Counted from the stretch's first letter, positions 8,589 through 17,426 are shown. The stretch is 64,000 nucleotides of DNA from Rhodobacteraceae bacterium UBA1943 (GCA_002336845.1 DDEX01000051.1:93172-157171); one strand, 5' to 3'. The notes: generated by a model from the sequence alone, not told the origin. Translations and numbers: made by a program.

Positions 8589-10184
8589 ATGGCCCCCCGC
8601 GTACTCGTCTCCGACGAACTGTCCGAAACCGCCGTCCAGATCTTCCGCGACCGCGGAATCGAGGTGGACTACATGCCGAAACTTGGCAAAGACAAGGAAA
8701 AGCTGGCCGAAATCATCGGCCAGTATGACGGCCTTGCCATCCGCTCGGCCACCAAGGTCACCGACAAGCTGTTGGCCAATGCCACCAATCTGAAAGTGGT
8801 GGGCCGCGCCGGGATCGGGGTGGACAATGTGGATATTCCGGCCGCCTCGAAGAAAGGCGTGATCGTGATGAACACGCCCTTTGGCAATTCGATCACCACT
8901 GCCGAACATGCCATCGCCATGATGTTTGCCGTCGCCCGCCAACTGCCCGAAGCCAGCGCCTCGACCCATGCCGGCAAATGGGAAAAGTCGAAGTTCATGG
9001 GGGTCGAGCTGTTCAACAAGACCCTTGGCGTGATCGGCGCGGGCAACATCGGCGGCATCGTCTGCGACCGGGCCATTGGCCTGCACATGAAGGTTGTGGC
9101 CTATGACCCCTTCCTGTCGGAAGAGCGGGCAAAGGCGCTGGGCGTGCAGAAGGTCGAGCTGGACGAGTTGCTGGCCCGTGCCGATTTCATCACCCTGCAT
9201 GTGCCGATGACCGAAAAGACCAAGGGCATCCTGAATGCCGAAGCCTTGGCCAAGACCAAAAAGGGCGTGCGCATCATCAACTGTGCCCGTGGCGGTCTGG
9301 TGGATGAGGCAGCCCTGGCCGAGGCGCTGAAATCGGGGCATGTCGCGGGCGCGGCCTTTGACGTGTTCGAGGTGGAACCTGCCACGGAAAGCCCGCTGTT
9401 CAACCTGCCCAATGTGGTAGTGACGCCGCACCTTGGCGCGTCAACCACCGAAGCGCAGGAGAATGTGGCCCTGCAAGTGGCCGAGCAGATGTCGGATTAT
9501 CTGCTGACGGGTGCGGTGCAGAACGCGCTGAACATGCCCAATGTCACCGCCGAACAGGCCGCCGTCATGGGCCCGTGGATCAAGCTGGCCAGCCATCTGG
9601 GCGCCTTCATCGGCCAGATGACGGATGAGCCGATCCGCGCCATCAACATCCTTTACGATGGCCGCGTGGCCGACATGAACACCGCCGCGTTGAACCAGTC
9701 GGTCATCGCTGGCGTCTTGAAGGCGCAAAACCCCGATGTGAACCTAGTTTCTGCCCCCGTCGTCGCCAAGGACAAGGGCATCCAGATTTCGACCACCCGT
9801 CAGGACAAGACCGGGGTGTTTGACGCCTATGTCAAGGTCACCATGGTGACGGACAAGCGCGAACGCTCGGTCGCGGGCACTTGCTTTGCCGATGGCAAGC
9901 CGCGGTTCATCCAGATCAAGGGCATCAACATCGACGCCGAAGTCGGCCGCCACATGCTTTACACCACCAACGAAGACGTGCCGGGCATCATCGGGCTGTT
10001 GGGGATGACCATGGGCAAGAACGGCGTGAACATCGCCAACTTTACCCTTGGCCGGTCGGGCGTGGGGCAGGATGCGATTGCGATCCTGTATCTGGATCAG
10101 GCGCTGGACCCCAAAGTGGTCGAAACGCTGGAAAACACCGGCATGTTCAGCCAGGTGAAACCGCTGGAATTCATCGGTGCGTGA
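8589..10184 (+). CDS. serA: D-3-phosphoglycerate dehydrogenase
   Basis: 531-aa long-form PGDH that oxidises 3-phosphoglycerate to 3-phosphohydroxypyruvate, the committed step of serine synthesis. In order: substrate domain, NAD-binding motif GVIGAGNIGGIV near residue 147, catalytic Arg in NCARGGLVDEAAL, catalytic His in VVTPHLGASTTEAQ, an intervening ASB domain, and a C-terminal ACT domain (MLYTTNEDVPGIIGLLG) that suggests serine feedback. AGGAG lies just before the ATG at 8589. The gene ends four bases before a strong terminator shared with the convergent gnd gene. Confidence 0.97.
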   Translation: MAPRVLVSDELSETAVQIFRDRGIEVDYMPKLGKDKEKLAEIIGQYDGLAIRSATKVTDKLLANATNLKVVGRAGIGVDNVDIPAASKKGVIVMNTPFGNSITTAEHAIAMMFAVARQLPEASASTHAGKWEKSKFMGVELFNKTLGVIGAGNIGGIVCDRAIGLHMKVVAYDPFLSEERAKALGVQKVELDELLARADFITLHVPMTEKTKGILNAEALAKTKKGVRIINCARGGLVDEAALAEALKSGHVAGAAFDVFEVEPATESPLFNLPNVVVTPHLGASTTEAQENVALQVAEQMSDYLLTGAVQNALNMPNVTAEQAAVMGPWIKLASHLGAFIGQMTDEPIRAINILYDGRVADMNTAALNQSVIAGVLKAQNPDVNLVSAPVVAKDKGIQISTTRQDKTGVFDAYVKVTMVTDKRERSVAGTCFADGKPRFIQIKGINIDAEVGRHMLYTTNEDVPGIIGLLGMTMGKNGVNIANFTLGRSGVGQDAIAILYLDQALDPKVVETLENTGMFSQVKPLEFIGA

Positions 10185-10187
10185 ACG

Positions 10188-10215
10188 AAAGGCCCGGAGG
10201 AAACTCCGGGCCTTT
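10188..10215. terminator. Bidirectional rho-independent terminator serA/gnd
   Basis: AAAGGCCCGGAG (10188-10199) pairs perfectly with CTCCGGGCCTTT (10204-10215) around the loop GAAA. The stem is followed by T-rich sequence on the plus strand and, by symmetry, on the minus strand, so it can end both serA and gnd transcripts. Confidence 0.9.
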
Positions 10216-10218
10216 TCC

Positions 10219-11619
10219 TTAGTGCCCAGCCCAAGGGCCATGGTGCAGTGGCTTGCCGTCCAGCCGGTCAAAGCCATGGGCGCCAAAGAAATCACGTTGC
10301 CCCTGAATCATGTTGGCCGTGCCGCGCGCTGTGCGCATCAGGTCAAACCACGCCAGCCCCGCCGACAGCGCGGGCAGACCATGGCCGTTCAGCGCGGCCG
10401 CCGCGACCACCTTGCGCAAGCTGCCGTGGTGCTGTTTCAGCAGCGCGGCGAAGGTCGGGGCCAGTATCAGGTTGCGCGCCGGGTCTTCGGTCAGCGCCTG
10501 CGCCATATGGTCCAGCATGTCGGACCGGATGATGCAGCCCGCCCGCCACACCTTGGCGCATTCCGGAAGGGGCACGCCCCAGCCAAAGGTTTTCGACGCC
10601 GCATCCAGCATGGTGAAGCCTTGGGCATAACACAGGATCTTGCCCGCCATCAGCGCGCCCTCAAGCTCCGCGACTGTCAGCGAAACCGCCTGTGGCCCGG
10701 CGCCGAAGGCCGCCTGCCCCGCCTGCCGTTCGCCCAAGCGGGACGAGACGTTGCGCGCCATCACTGCCGCCTCGATCACCGGAACGGGCGCGGCCAGATG
10801 CTGCGCCTCGATCGCCGTCCAGCGTCCGGTGCCCTTTTGCCCGGCGGCGTCCAGAATGACATCCAGCATCGCAGCCCCGGTTTCAGGGTCCACCGCACGG
10901 GCCACAGCGCCCGAGATTTCCACCAGATAGGACCGCAAGGCCCCCTGGTTCCAGCCGTCAAAGACAGTGGCAATTTCCGGGGCACCCATGCCCAGACCGT
11001 CGCGCATCAGGCCGTAAACCTCGGCGATCATCTGCATATCGGCGTATTCGATGCCGTTATGGACCGTCTTGACGAAATGCCCCGCCCCACCCGGCCCCAT
11101 CCAGGTGGCACAAGGCGTGCCCTGATGTTTCGCGGCAATTGCGGTCAGGACCGGCGCAACCCGGTCCCAGGCCGCACGGGGCCCGCCGCCCATGATCGAG
11201 GGGCCGTGCCGCGCGCCTTCCTCGCCCCCCGAAACCCCCATGCCAATAAAAGGCACACCCTGCGCCTCTGCCTCGGCCGAGCGCCGTTCGGTATCGTGGA
11301 AATTGGCGTTACCTGCATCAATGATCAGGTCATCCTTGCCCAGCAGGGGGCGCAGTGCCGCAATCTGCTGATCCACCGCATCGCCCGCCGGCACCATGAG
11401 GATGATGGCGCGCGGCGGCGCAATTGCCGCCACCAGCGCCTCAAGGCTGTGGGTCGGCACCACGCGAGCCGCCAGATCGCCCGCCTCTGCCACAAAAGCA
11501 TCCGTCACCGTTCCAGTCCGGTTCCACACCGCGATCCGGTGGCCCTTTTCCGCGATGTTCAGCGCCAGCGCCGCCCCCATCGTACCCAGACCCACCAATC
11601 CGATTTCCGCCAGTGCCAT
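10219..11619 (-). CDS. gnd: 6-phosphogluconate dehydrogenase (decarboxylating)
   Basis: 466-aa cytosolic enzyme of the oxidative pentose phosphate pathway, making ribulose 5-phosphate, CO2 and NADPH. The Rossmann motif GLVGLGTMGAALALN is at residues 8-22, VPAGDAVDQQI and FIGMGVSGGEEGARHGPSIM follow, and GPGGAGHFVKTVHNGIEYADMQ holds the catalytic Lys and the substrate loop. WNRT after the second strand fits NADP preference. Length equals the family norm for dimeric Gnd. It is monocistronic as seen here, convergent with serA and facing away from the phosphoesterase gene. Confidence 0.96.
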   Translation of the reverse strand: MALAEIGLVGLGTMGAALALNIAEKGHRIAVWNRTGTVTDAFVAEAGDLAARVVPTHSLEALVAAIAPPRAIILMVPAGDAVDQQIAALRPLLGKDDLIIDAGNANFHDTERRSAEAEAQGVPFIGMGVSGGEEGARHGPSIMGGGPRAAWDRVAPVLTAIAAKHQGTPCATWMGPGGAGHFVKTVHNGIEYADMQMIAEVYGLMRDGLGMGAPEIATVFDGWNQGALRSYLVEISGAVARAVDPETGAAMLDVILDAAGQKGTGRWTAIEAQHLAAPVPVIEAAVMARNVSSRLGERQAGQAAFGAGPQAVSLTVAELEGALMAGKILCYAQGFTMLDAASKTFGWGVPLPECAKVWRAGCIIRSDMLDHMAQALTEDPARNLILAPTFAALLKQHHGSLRKVVAAAALNGHGLPALSAGLAWFDLMRTARGTANMIQGQRDFFGAHGFDRLDGKPLHHGPWAGH

Positions 11620-11733
11620 GATCGCCTCCTGTCAGCGCTATCATGACCATATAGGCAGGACCGGGCGCCCGCAAAGGGGGCCTTGCCTTGCTGCACCGCA
11701 GCGCCTACCCCTGCATCAAGCAAAGAGGTTACG

Positions 11734-12471
11734 ATGCACAGCTACGCCATCGGCGACATTCACGGCCATCTCGACAAACTCAAGGCGGTTCATGACCTGA
11801 TCGCCGACGACATCGCCCGCAACGGCGCCGCCCCGGTCGTCCATGTCGGCGATTATGAAGATCGCGGCCCTGACAGCCGCGGTGTGATCGACTTTCTGAT
11901 CGACGGTCAGGCGCGGGGGGAGGACTGGATCACCCTGCGCGGCAACCACGACCGCATGTTTGCTGGCTTTCTGCAAAGTCCCGATTGGCAGGACGAGGGG
12001 CTGCGCTCTGGCCTATCCTATCTGCATTACAAGATCGGCGGGGCAGAGACGCTTGCTTCTTACGGCGTGAAGAATGCCGCAGACCGCCCGATCCGCAAGG
12101 TTCACCCGGAGGCCTTGGCCGCAATTCCGCCCGGGCACATCGCCTTTCTCTCTGGCCTGAAGAACTGGTGGCAGCGTGATCAGGCGATCTTTGTCCATGC
12201 GGGCATCCGCCCCGGTGTCGCGATGCCAGATCAGACCGAGACCGACCTGATCTGGATTCGCAAGGAATTCCATGATGATCCGCGTGATCATGGCGCGTTG
12301 ATCGTGCATGGCCATACCGCCATCGACCAGCCGCGCCACTATGGCAACCGGCTGAACATCGACAGTTCGGTTGCCTATGGCGGCCCGCTATCGGCCGTTG
12401 TGATCGAGGGGCGCGATGCCTTCCGGCTGATCAAGGGCGGTCGCGTGCCGATCGGGCCCGAGGCTGCCTAG
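11734..12471 (+). CDS. Metallophosphoesterase, PPP-type
   Basis: 245-aa calcineurin-like phosphoesterase. The metal ligands are visible in order: YAIGDIHGHLDKL (residues 4-16), HVGDYEDRGPDSRG, LRGNHDRMF and IVHGHT. Relatives include serine/threonine protein phosphatases and diadenosine tetraphosphatases of the PrpA/ApaH type, and the substrate is open. The usual GDYVDRG or GDLVDRG reads GDYEDRG here, a small oddity beside the metal site. The ATG at 11734 follows GAGG with normal spacing, and codons upstream of it lack family similarity. Its stop overlaps by three bases the stop of the convergent MFS gene. Confidence 0.9.
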   Translation: MHSYAIGDIHGHLDKLKAVHDLIADDIARNGAAPVVHVGDYEDRGPDSRGVIDFLIDGQARGEDWITLRGNHDRMFAGFLQSPDWQDEGLRSGLSYLHYKIGGAETLASYGVKNAADRPIRKVHPEALAAIPPGHIAFLSGLKNWWQRDQAIFVHAGIRPGVAMPDQTETDLIWIRKEFHDDPRDHGALIVHGHTAIDQPRHYGNRLNIDSSVAYGGPLSAVVIEGRDAFRLIKGGRVPIGPEAA

Positions 12472-13568
12472 CGCACCATCTGGCGGTGCATGGGAACGGC
12501 GGCCGCCAGCATCGCCACCGACACCACCGCGACCAGCCAGAAAAAGCCCCTGTCGCCCAAGCCGTCCATCAGCCGCGCACAAAGCAAGGGCAAGACGATG
12601 GCCCCCAGCAGGCCCGAGGCGATGATCACCGAAGGCACACGGGCATCAGCACCCATCTTGCGGATGCCGGTGACGAAGAAGCCCTGAAAGAACAGGCTGG
12701 CGCTGATGCCAAGCGGCGGGAAAAACCAGCCGGGACTGATGAATATCGCCCCCAGCGCGCAGACCAGCGTCACCGCCACGGCCCCGGCAAAAATGGTAAA
12801 GGCCGGAATTCGGCTGGCCACGAATATCAGCGCCGTGCGCGCCAGAAGATAGGCCACATAGAACAGGGAGAACAGCCGCGCCGCCTGCGCCTCGCCAAGC
12901 CCGGTCCGGATCAGGGCGGTCGGGCCAAGGCTGACCAGCGATGCCTCAAGCCCGATGGCCAATACCCCGAATACCAGAATGGGCCAATGCAGGCGGAACC
13001 CGCTCTGCACCTGACTGGCGCCGGCACCGCCGCGCGAAACCGCGCCAGACCCCAGCCAGATCAGCGCCGCGAACAGCGCCGTCACCAGCAAAGTGTCGCG
13101 CGGGCTGCCCCCCAGCGCCAGAAAGATCAGCGGTGCGGCAATTGCTCCCAGCGAAAAGATGGCGTTCAGCAAACCCATCATGGATGGCCCCCGCGTGCCA
13201 TAGGCCGACAGGATGCGCGGATTGAAGACGGCCGAGAGGCTACCGTATCCCGCGCCGAACAGGACACCCCCCAGAATGACCGCCGGCCACCATGGCGACA
13301 GCGCCATGACCAATGCGCCAACCGCCGATCCGGCCAGCCCGGGGCGCGGGCCAATCCGCCCCGCCCCAAGATAGATACCGACCACCCCCAGAAAACAGCC
13401 GACCCAGAAGCCCGATACCAGCCATCCGGCGCCCGCCGTCGTCAGGCCGAACATCTGTTGATACACCGGCAATGCCGGCCCGATGATCGCCTGGGTGACA
13501 CCCAGCAAAACAAAGCTTGCCAGCCCCGATGCCAACAGCGCCCGGCGGGTCGCACTCGTACCGTCCAT
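12468..13568 (-). CDS. MFS transporter
   Basis: 366-aa polytopic inner-membrane protein with about twelve hydrophobic segments, typical of a compact major facilitator. LLGVTQAIIGPALPVYQQMFGL in the first helix pair, GAGYGSLSAVFNPRI in the fourth and LLNAIFSLGAIAAPLIF in the fifth match FucP/YbgF-like sugar or drug transporters. No substrate can be named. The ATG at 13568 has AGGAG seven bases upstream; the TTG two codons earlier is too close to that site. It stands alone, convergent with the phosphoesterase and divergent from the thiolase. Confidence 0.88.
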   Translation of the reverse strand: MDGTSATRRALLASGLASFVLLGVTQAIIGPALPVYQQMFGLTTAGAGWLVSGFWVGCFLGVVGIYLGAGRIGPRPGLAGSAVGALVMALSPWWPAVILGGVLFGAGYGSLSAVFNPRILSAYGTRGPSMMGLLNAIFSLGAIAAPLIFLALGGSPRDTLLVTALFAALIWLGSGAVSRGGAGASQVQSGFRLHWPILVFGVLAIGLEASLVSLGPTALIRTGLGEAQAARLFSLFYVAYLLARTALIFVASRIPAFTIFAGAVAVTLVCALGAIFISPGWFFPPLGISASLFFQGFFVTGIRKMGADARVPSVIIASGLLGAIVLPLLCARLMDGLGDRGFFWLVAVVSVAMLAAAVPMHRQMVR

Positions 13569-13712
13569 CGTCAATCTCCTGATCGCCGGGCCAAGAATCC
13601 CGGGGATGGAAGAATGTCAATCGGGGCCGCGGCGACGTAACGTCACTCTGCGCAAGTTTTGAAGGCATGTCACAATCGGTTAGCAAGACGTGATCAGCAA
13701 AAGGCGCTCCGC

Positions 13713-14888
13713 ATGACCGATATCGTGATCCTCTCCGCCGCCCGCACGGCCATTGGCAGCTTTGGCGGCGCCCTTTCCGGATTCGCGCCGCATCAATTGG
13801 CGACCCATGTCGCCAAGGCCGCAATCGAACGCGCAGGAATCGCGGCAGAACAGATCGGGACGGTGGTTTTCGGCCATGTCATCAACACCGAGCCGCGTGA
13901 TATGTACCTGTCGCGGGTGGCTGCCCTTGAGGCGGGCGTGCCGCAGCAATCCCCGGCGATGAACGTCAACCGGCTGTGCGGCTCGGGTGTGCAAGCCATC
14001 GTTTCTTCAGCCCAGGCCCTGATGCTGGGCGATGCCGATTTCGCGCTGGCGGGCGGAGCGGAATGTATGAGCCGCTCTCCCTATGCGGTGCAGGCCGCAC
14101 GCTGGGGCCAGAAGATGGGCGACACCAAGATGATCGACATGATGACAGGTGCGCTGACCTGCCCCTTCGGCACCGGCCATATGGGCGTCACCGCAGAAAA
14201 TGTCGCCGCCGAAGCCGGGATCAGCCGCGCCGATCAGGATGCTTTTGCCGTCGAAAGCCAGTCCCGCGCTGCCCGGGCAATTGCCGAGGACCTCTTTGCC
14301 AGCCAGATCGCCCCTATCGAGATCGCCAGCCGCAAGGGGCCCATCAGTTTTGCCGTTGACGAGCACCCCAAGCCCACCACGCTGGAAACCCTTGCCGGAC
14401 TGCGCCCAGCCTTCCAGAAAGACGGGACCGTAACGGCAGGCAACGCCTCGGGCCTGAATGACGGGGCCGGGGCGCTGGTTCTGGCACGGGCCAGCGCAGC
14501 GGAAAAGGCGGGGCTGACGCCCCGCGCCCGGATCATGGGCTATGCGGTTGCCGGGGTGGACCCCAAGGTGATGGGCTTTGGCCCGATTCCCGCCAGCCGC
14601 CAGCTTGCAGCCAAGCTGGGGATGAAACCGTCTGACTTCGATCTGGTGGAATCCAACGAGGCCTTCGCCGCACAGGCTCTTGCCGTCTCTCGCGCGCTGG
14701 AGCTTGACCCGGCCCGTGTGAACCCCAATGGCGGTGCCGTGGCCCTGGGGCACCCGATCGGCGGGACTGGTGCGATCATCACCACCAAGGCGCTGTATGA
14801 ACTGGAGCGGACTGGCGGAAAAACGGCTCTGATCACGATGTGCATCGGAGGCGGCCAGGGGATTGCGCTGGCGATTGAACGGCTGTGA
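13713..14888 (+). CDS. Acetyl-CoA C-acetyltransferase (thiolase)
   Basis: 391-aa biosynthetic-type thiolase that condenses two acetyl-CoA to acetoacetyl-CoA (or the reverse). The nucleophilic Cys is in NVNRLCGSGVQAI near residue 90, the His is in GGAVALGHPIGGTGA and the second Cys in MCIGGGQGIALA. NEAFAAQAL is also present. It feeds acetoacetyl-CoA into polyhydroxybutyrate or the ethylmalonyl-CoA pathway, consistent with mcl1 at 32 kb. phaB is not adjacent, so PhaA cannot be separated from related AtoB/BktB paralogues. The ATG at 13713 is chosen over an in-frame ATG 54 bases upstream on family alignment. Confidence 0.92.
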   Translation: MTDIVILSAARTAIGSFGGALSGFAPHQLATHVAKAAIERAGIAAEQIGTVVFGHVINTEPRDMYLSRVAALEAGVPQQSPAMNVNRLCGSGVQAIVSSAQALMLGDADFALAGGAECMSRSPYAVQAARWGQKMGDTKMIDMMTGALTCPFGTGHMGVTAENVAAEAGISRADQDAFAVESQSRAARAIAEDLFASQIAPIEIASRKGPISFAVDEHPKPTTLETLAGLRPAFQKDGTVTAGNASGLNDGAGALVLARASAAEKAGLTPRARIMGYAVAGVDPKVMGFGPIPASRQLAAKLGMKPSDFDLVESNEAFAAQALAVSRALELDPARVNPNGGAVALGHPIGGTGAIITTKALYELERTGGKTALITMCIGGGQGIALAIERL

Positions 14889-14996
14889 AGCCGCAGGGGC
14901 ATCGCGCGTGAAATCCAAGACATCGCGTTGAAATAAAACAACTTTCCTAGTCTTGCTAACCCCTTGTTAACTGTGGCCTCTGCAAAGGGGGCACCT

Positions 14997-15002
14997 CCTG
15001 CC
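14997..15002. repeat. Left target-site duplication of the mini-Mu element (CCTGCC)
   Basis: CCTGCC directly abuts the TG end of the element at 15003 and is repeated exactly at 18213-18218 beside the CA end. Six-base (or five-base) duplications are usual for Mu-like transposition. Confidence 0.75.
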
Positions 15003-15048
15003 TGTGTTGTGTAACTAATTCTGCCGCAGTGCCACAAATTCTGCCGCA
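15003..15048 (+). repeat. R-end terminal repeats of the mini-Mu element
   Basis: Two copies of AATTCTGCCGCA twenty bases apart (cores 15019-15028 and 15039-15048), starting after TGTGTTGTGTAACT. They are inverted relative to the copies at the other end and are the probable transposase-binding sites. Confidence 0.8.
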
Positions 15049-15072
15049 ATAACCGCCGAAATCCGGGAATAT

Positions 15073-15459
15073 CTAGGATCGGCTGGGAACATCTGGTTGC
15101 GCGCGGTGTCTGATTGCGTGCTTGCCGGTCCGGTGCCACCAGCGATGCAGGGCCGAACGGCTGATCTGACGTGCCGGAGGAAAGACCTTTGCAACAGCAC
15201 TGACCACCTGGTCGAAGGTCATTAACTCGATACGGTCAAGCACGAAAGTTCGAAGCTCGTCGTCCGTTGTGAGCTTGGATGGGTTTCCGGGTAAGTGCAG
15301 GCGGCGATACTCGCCAGAAACAGGCACTTCAAGGCCCCGTTGAAGGCCCTTTGAAAGGGTATTGGAAAGAGCCTGTGCCGAGGTCGTGATCTGTGCCGCC
15401 AGATGGGCAATGCGTTCAGCCTCATCCATAGCTTCGGCGTGAGGCATCGGTGCCGTCAT
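15073..15459 (-). CDS. Small phage helix-turn-helix protein (Mu gp27/DUF3486-like by inspection)
   Basis: 128-aa protein. The C-terminal half, LRTFVLDRIELMTFDQVVSAV followed by ISRSALHRWWHRTGK, looks like a DNA-binding helix-turn-helix with a recognition helix of the gp27/small-terminase type; the N-terminal third is probably helical. The start ATG overlaps the stop of the upstream gene by four bases (ATGA, 15456-15459), so the pair is translated together. It is the last gene before the R end of the element, 70 bp from the terminal TG. The family match is from memory and weak; a regulatory role is equally possible. Confidence 0.65.
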   Translation of the reverse strand: MTAPMPHAEAMDEAERIAHLAAQITTSAQALSNTLSKGLQRGLEVPVSGEYRRLHLPGNPSKLTTDDELRTFVLDRIELMTFDQVVSAVAKVFPPARQISRSALHRWWHRTGKHAIRHRAQPDVPSRS

Positions 15460-15803
15460 ACCAGCCGCCCCTCTTTCAACCATTTGCTGACGCTGACCTC
15501 TGTCACACGAAGCGTCCGGGCGATGGACGCGGTGGAGTATCCCTTCCTGGCGAGAACGGTTGCAAGCCATCGTTTCGCCAACGGCACCCGTTTCGGCAGA
15601 CGATCCAATGCTGCCAGCGCCTTGGCCTTTTCGTAACCGACCATGGCTTCCACCATTCCACGCCCCTTTGGGTCGTGAGACAGATTTAGAGAGCTGCCAC
15701 CGAAAGCGAGAATGAACTCGATGGTCAGATCGAGGCCAAGGACCGCATAGAAGGGGGCAATTTGCGCTGTCGGGCGCGGCATCGGGCTGGATACGTCATT
15801 CAT
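15456..15803 (-). CDS. Mor-like phage transcription regulator (tentative)
   Basis: 115-aa protein. Residues 20-40 (VLGLDLTIEFILAFGGSSLN) resemble the dimerisation half of Mor/C activators of Mu-like phages, and the C-terminus, KGYSTASIARTLRVTEVSVSKWL, is a clear helix-turn-helix. Mor activates the middle promoter of Mu, and no target promoter survives here. In complete Mu-like genomes mor precedes the I gene, whereas here it follows an I fragment, so this part has been rearranged or the protein is another HTH family. The start at 15803 has no strong ribosome site. It is coupled to the next gene by an ATGA overlap. Confidence 0.65.
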   Translation of the reverse strand: MNDVSSPMPRPTAQIAPFYAVLGLDLTIEFILAFGGSSLNLSHDPKGRGMVEAMVGYEKAKALAALDRLPKRVPLAKRWLATVLARKGYSTASIARTLRVTEVSVSKWLKEGRLV

Positions 15804-15833
15804 GCTGCGACCCGGAAGATTGGGGATTGGGGC

Positions 15834-15873
15834 AGCCCGCGCCACCGTATCACCAGGCACGGTAGCGCGGGCT
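15834..15873. other. Strong inverted repeat inside the mini-Mu element
   Basis: AGCCCGCGC (15834-15842) pairs with GCGCGGGCT (15865-15873). After one mismatch, ACCGT (15844-15848) pairs with ACGGT (15859-15863), leaving a ten-base loop. It lies between the I fragment and the Mor-like gene and may be a terminator or processing hairpin, but it lacks a T-run. Confidence 0.6.
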
Positions 15874-15970
15874 GGCGCACATGACCCGCAGCAAGCGTGC
15901 CGAATGCGACTTGGGAGCAGCGGGATCATCCGCTGCAACATCCGAACAGGCTCCTGCTTCCTGATCGAAT

Positions 15971-16437
15971 TCAGGGGCGCAATGCGTCAGGCTTCAAGCC
16001 GAGCTGCGCGCAAATCGTGGCCTCATCTTCGGAGGCTGTCGCGTATTTCGCATCATGGCCGGGGGGCTGGCCGATGATCAACCGCCCGTGCAGATGCGCG
16101 TAGGGGGCAGGCGACTTGGAAATGAAGGTGTCGAAGCTGGCGGAATCCTGCATACACAGCGCCTTCGCCCAATCCTTCATGGCCGGAGTGATGTGGCCAG
16201 TCCGAAGTGCCGTATCGACGCGTTGCACGGCATCCGATTCGCGCATCGTGGCCAGATTGGCATTGCGGTCCGCCAGCAACTCGCGCACCGCATCAATCGG
16301 CACATAACGGGCAGGATTGACAGCCTCGCCTGCGGTCGCGGGAAGCGCCACCTTGCCGGGCATGAGCGCCGCGAAAACAGCCGTCAGCACGGCCGCTGCA
16401 TCGGCTTCGGCAGGAAGCCCAGGCCAAGCTTCACATG
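15971..16437 (-). pseudogene. C-terminal fragment of a Mu I-type phage protease/scaffold
   Basis: An open frame of about 155 codons with no start of its own. It contains NPARYVPIDAVRELLADR, then ALRTGHITPAMKDWAKALC and finally DEATICAQLGLKPDALRP, the typical tail of Mu-like prophage I proteins (protease and head scaffold). The protease domain is missing. The frame continues upstream only through the out-of-frame transposase sequence, so the fragment was created by a deletion joining gene A to gene I. The 5' boundary near 16437 is where I-like similarity begins by eye. Confidence 0.7.
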
Positions 16438-17241
16438 ATATTCGTGCTTGTCGCTGTAGCGTTTGTGGTCTTGCCGGTGCGCGTGAACCACCTTCATTTC
16501 CCGGAACCGCTGCACCCATTTGGGCGATACGTCGCATAGGGTGGCCATCTGCGCCTTCGACCGAGTGACGCCCGCCGCAGCGGTCAGCTTCTGCAACTCG
16601 ACCGAACAGAGTGTGCGGACATTGCGATCCGACCTCCCCTTGATAAGCAGGCCGCGCGCGATTTCTTCCAGCCTTGCGGCAATGCGCTCCTGCACATCAT
16701 CCGGCAAGCCACACCCGCTCTGCCACCGTCGCGTGATCATCACCCGAGGCTTTCCGCGATCCTTGCGGGCGGCGGGCAGAAGGTCAGCCACGTTGGTTTC
16801 GGCGGCATTGACCCAATCCCGCAGGGTGCGTTCTGCCACCGGCTTCCACGTCCCGCCGATCAGATGCACAGACTGCGCGGCCAGATCGCGGAAAGCCTGC
16901 GCCCGCTCGGCCGTGCCGCGCTTTGTGGCAAGGATCGGGGCAATAACCCGCTGCTTGTCCAAGGCAATGGTGACGTGCCGGTCGTCGGAACGGGTTTGAA
17001 GCCGCCGTTCAATAGGCGTTGAAGGGGCCGTTTCAGAAAGACCGAGAAGGCTCAGCAGTGCCGGGCATGCGGCTTCAACTCTCAACCTTAGAACATGGCC
17101 GCCTCTGCCACCGCGAGAGGAAACCTCTTCGATGATTGGTAGAGGGTGACCGCAATACTGTCGCTGGGCAAAAGCTCTGCGCGCTACCCGTTCCGCAATT
17201 CCGCGCATACGCGCAAAGTCACTCGATGACAGCAGCGTCAT
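16384..17241 (-). pseudogene. Transposase A of a Mu-like phage, N-terminal part only
   Basis: 285-aa frame. The N-terminus has the Mu-type DNA-binding pattern (RGIAERVARRAF...SSRGGRGGHVLRLRV), followed by linker and helical domains (LRDWVNAAETN, LPDDVQERIAARLEEIARGLL, SPKWVQRFREM). Intact A proteins of these phages are about 600-700 aa with a DDE catalytic domain and an AAA-ATPase-interacting tail, and none of that follows. The last dozen residues (GFLPKPMQRPC) come from the deletion junction. It may still bind the element ends. The start overlaps the Ner stop by four bases (ATGA), as in an intact early operon. Confidence 0.75.
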
Positions 17242-17426
17242 TCAGGACGGGCTTTCATGCCGAGGGCGACAGCAATTTGGTGGCTTTGCCCGCGCAGCCC
17301 TTTGTTGTGTCCGTATATGACTGCCCGGACCGATCGCACGGGGAAACCGTGCTCCTTGGCCCAATCAGGCACCGTCTTGCCGTGAGCAACCAGTTCAGAC
17401 CTTACTTGCTGTGCTGTCTTTGACAT
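17238..17426 (-). CDS. Ner-like phage DNA-binding protein
   Basis: 62-aa protein beginning MSKTAQQVRSELVAHG and ending in RGQSHQIAVALGM. The helix-turn-helix DWAKEHGFPVRSVRAVIYG and the GQSHxIA helix are shared by small Ner/Nlp-type and phage Cro-like regulators, which shut down early transcription in Mu. In-frame ATGs exist at 17453 and 17447, but these fall inside the operator/promoter region, so the ATG at 17426 is preferred. It lies just upstream of transposase A with an ATGA overlap, and divergent from the repressor. Confidence 0.75.
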   Translation of the reverse strand: MSKTAQQVRSELVAHGKTVPDWAKEHGFPVRSVRAVIYGHNKGLRGQSHQIAVALGMKARPE

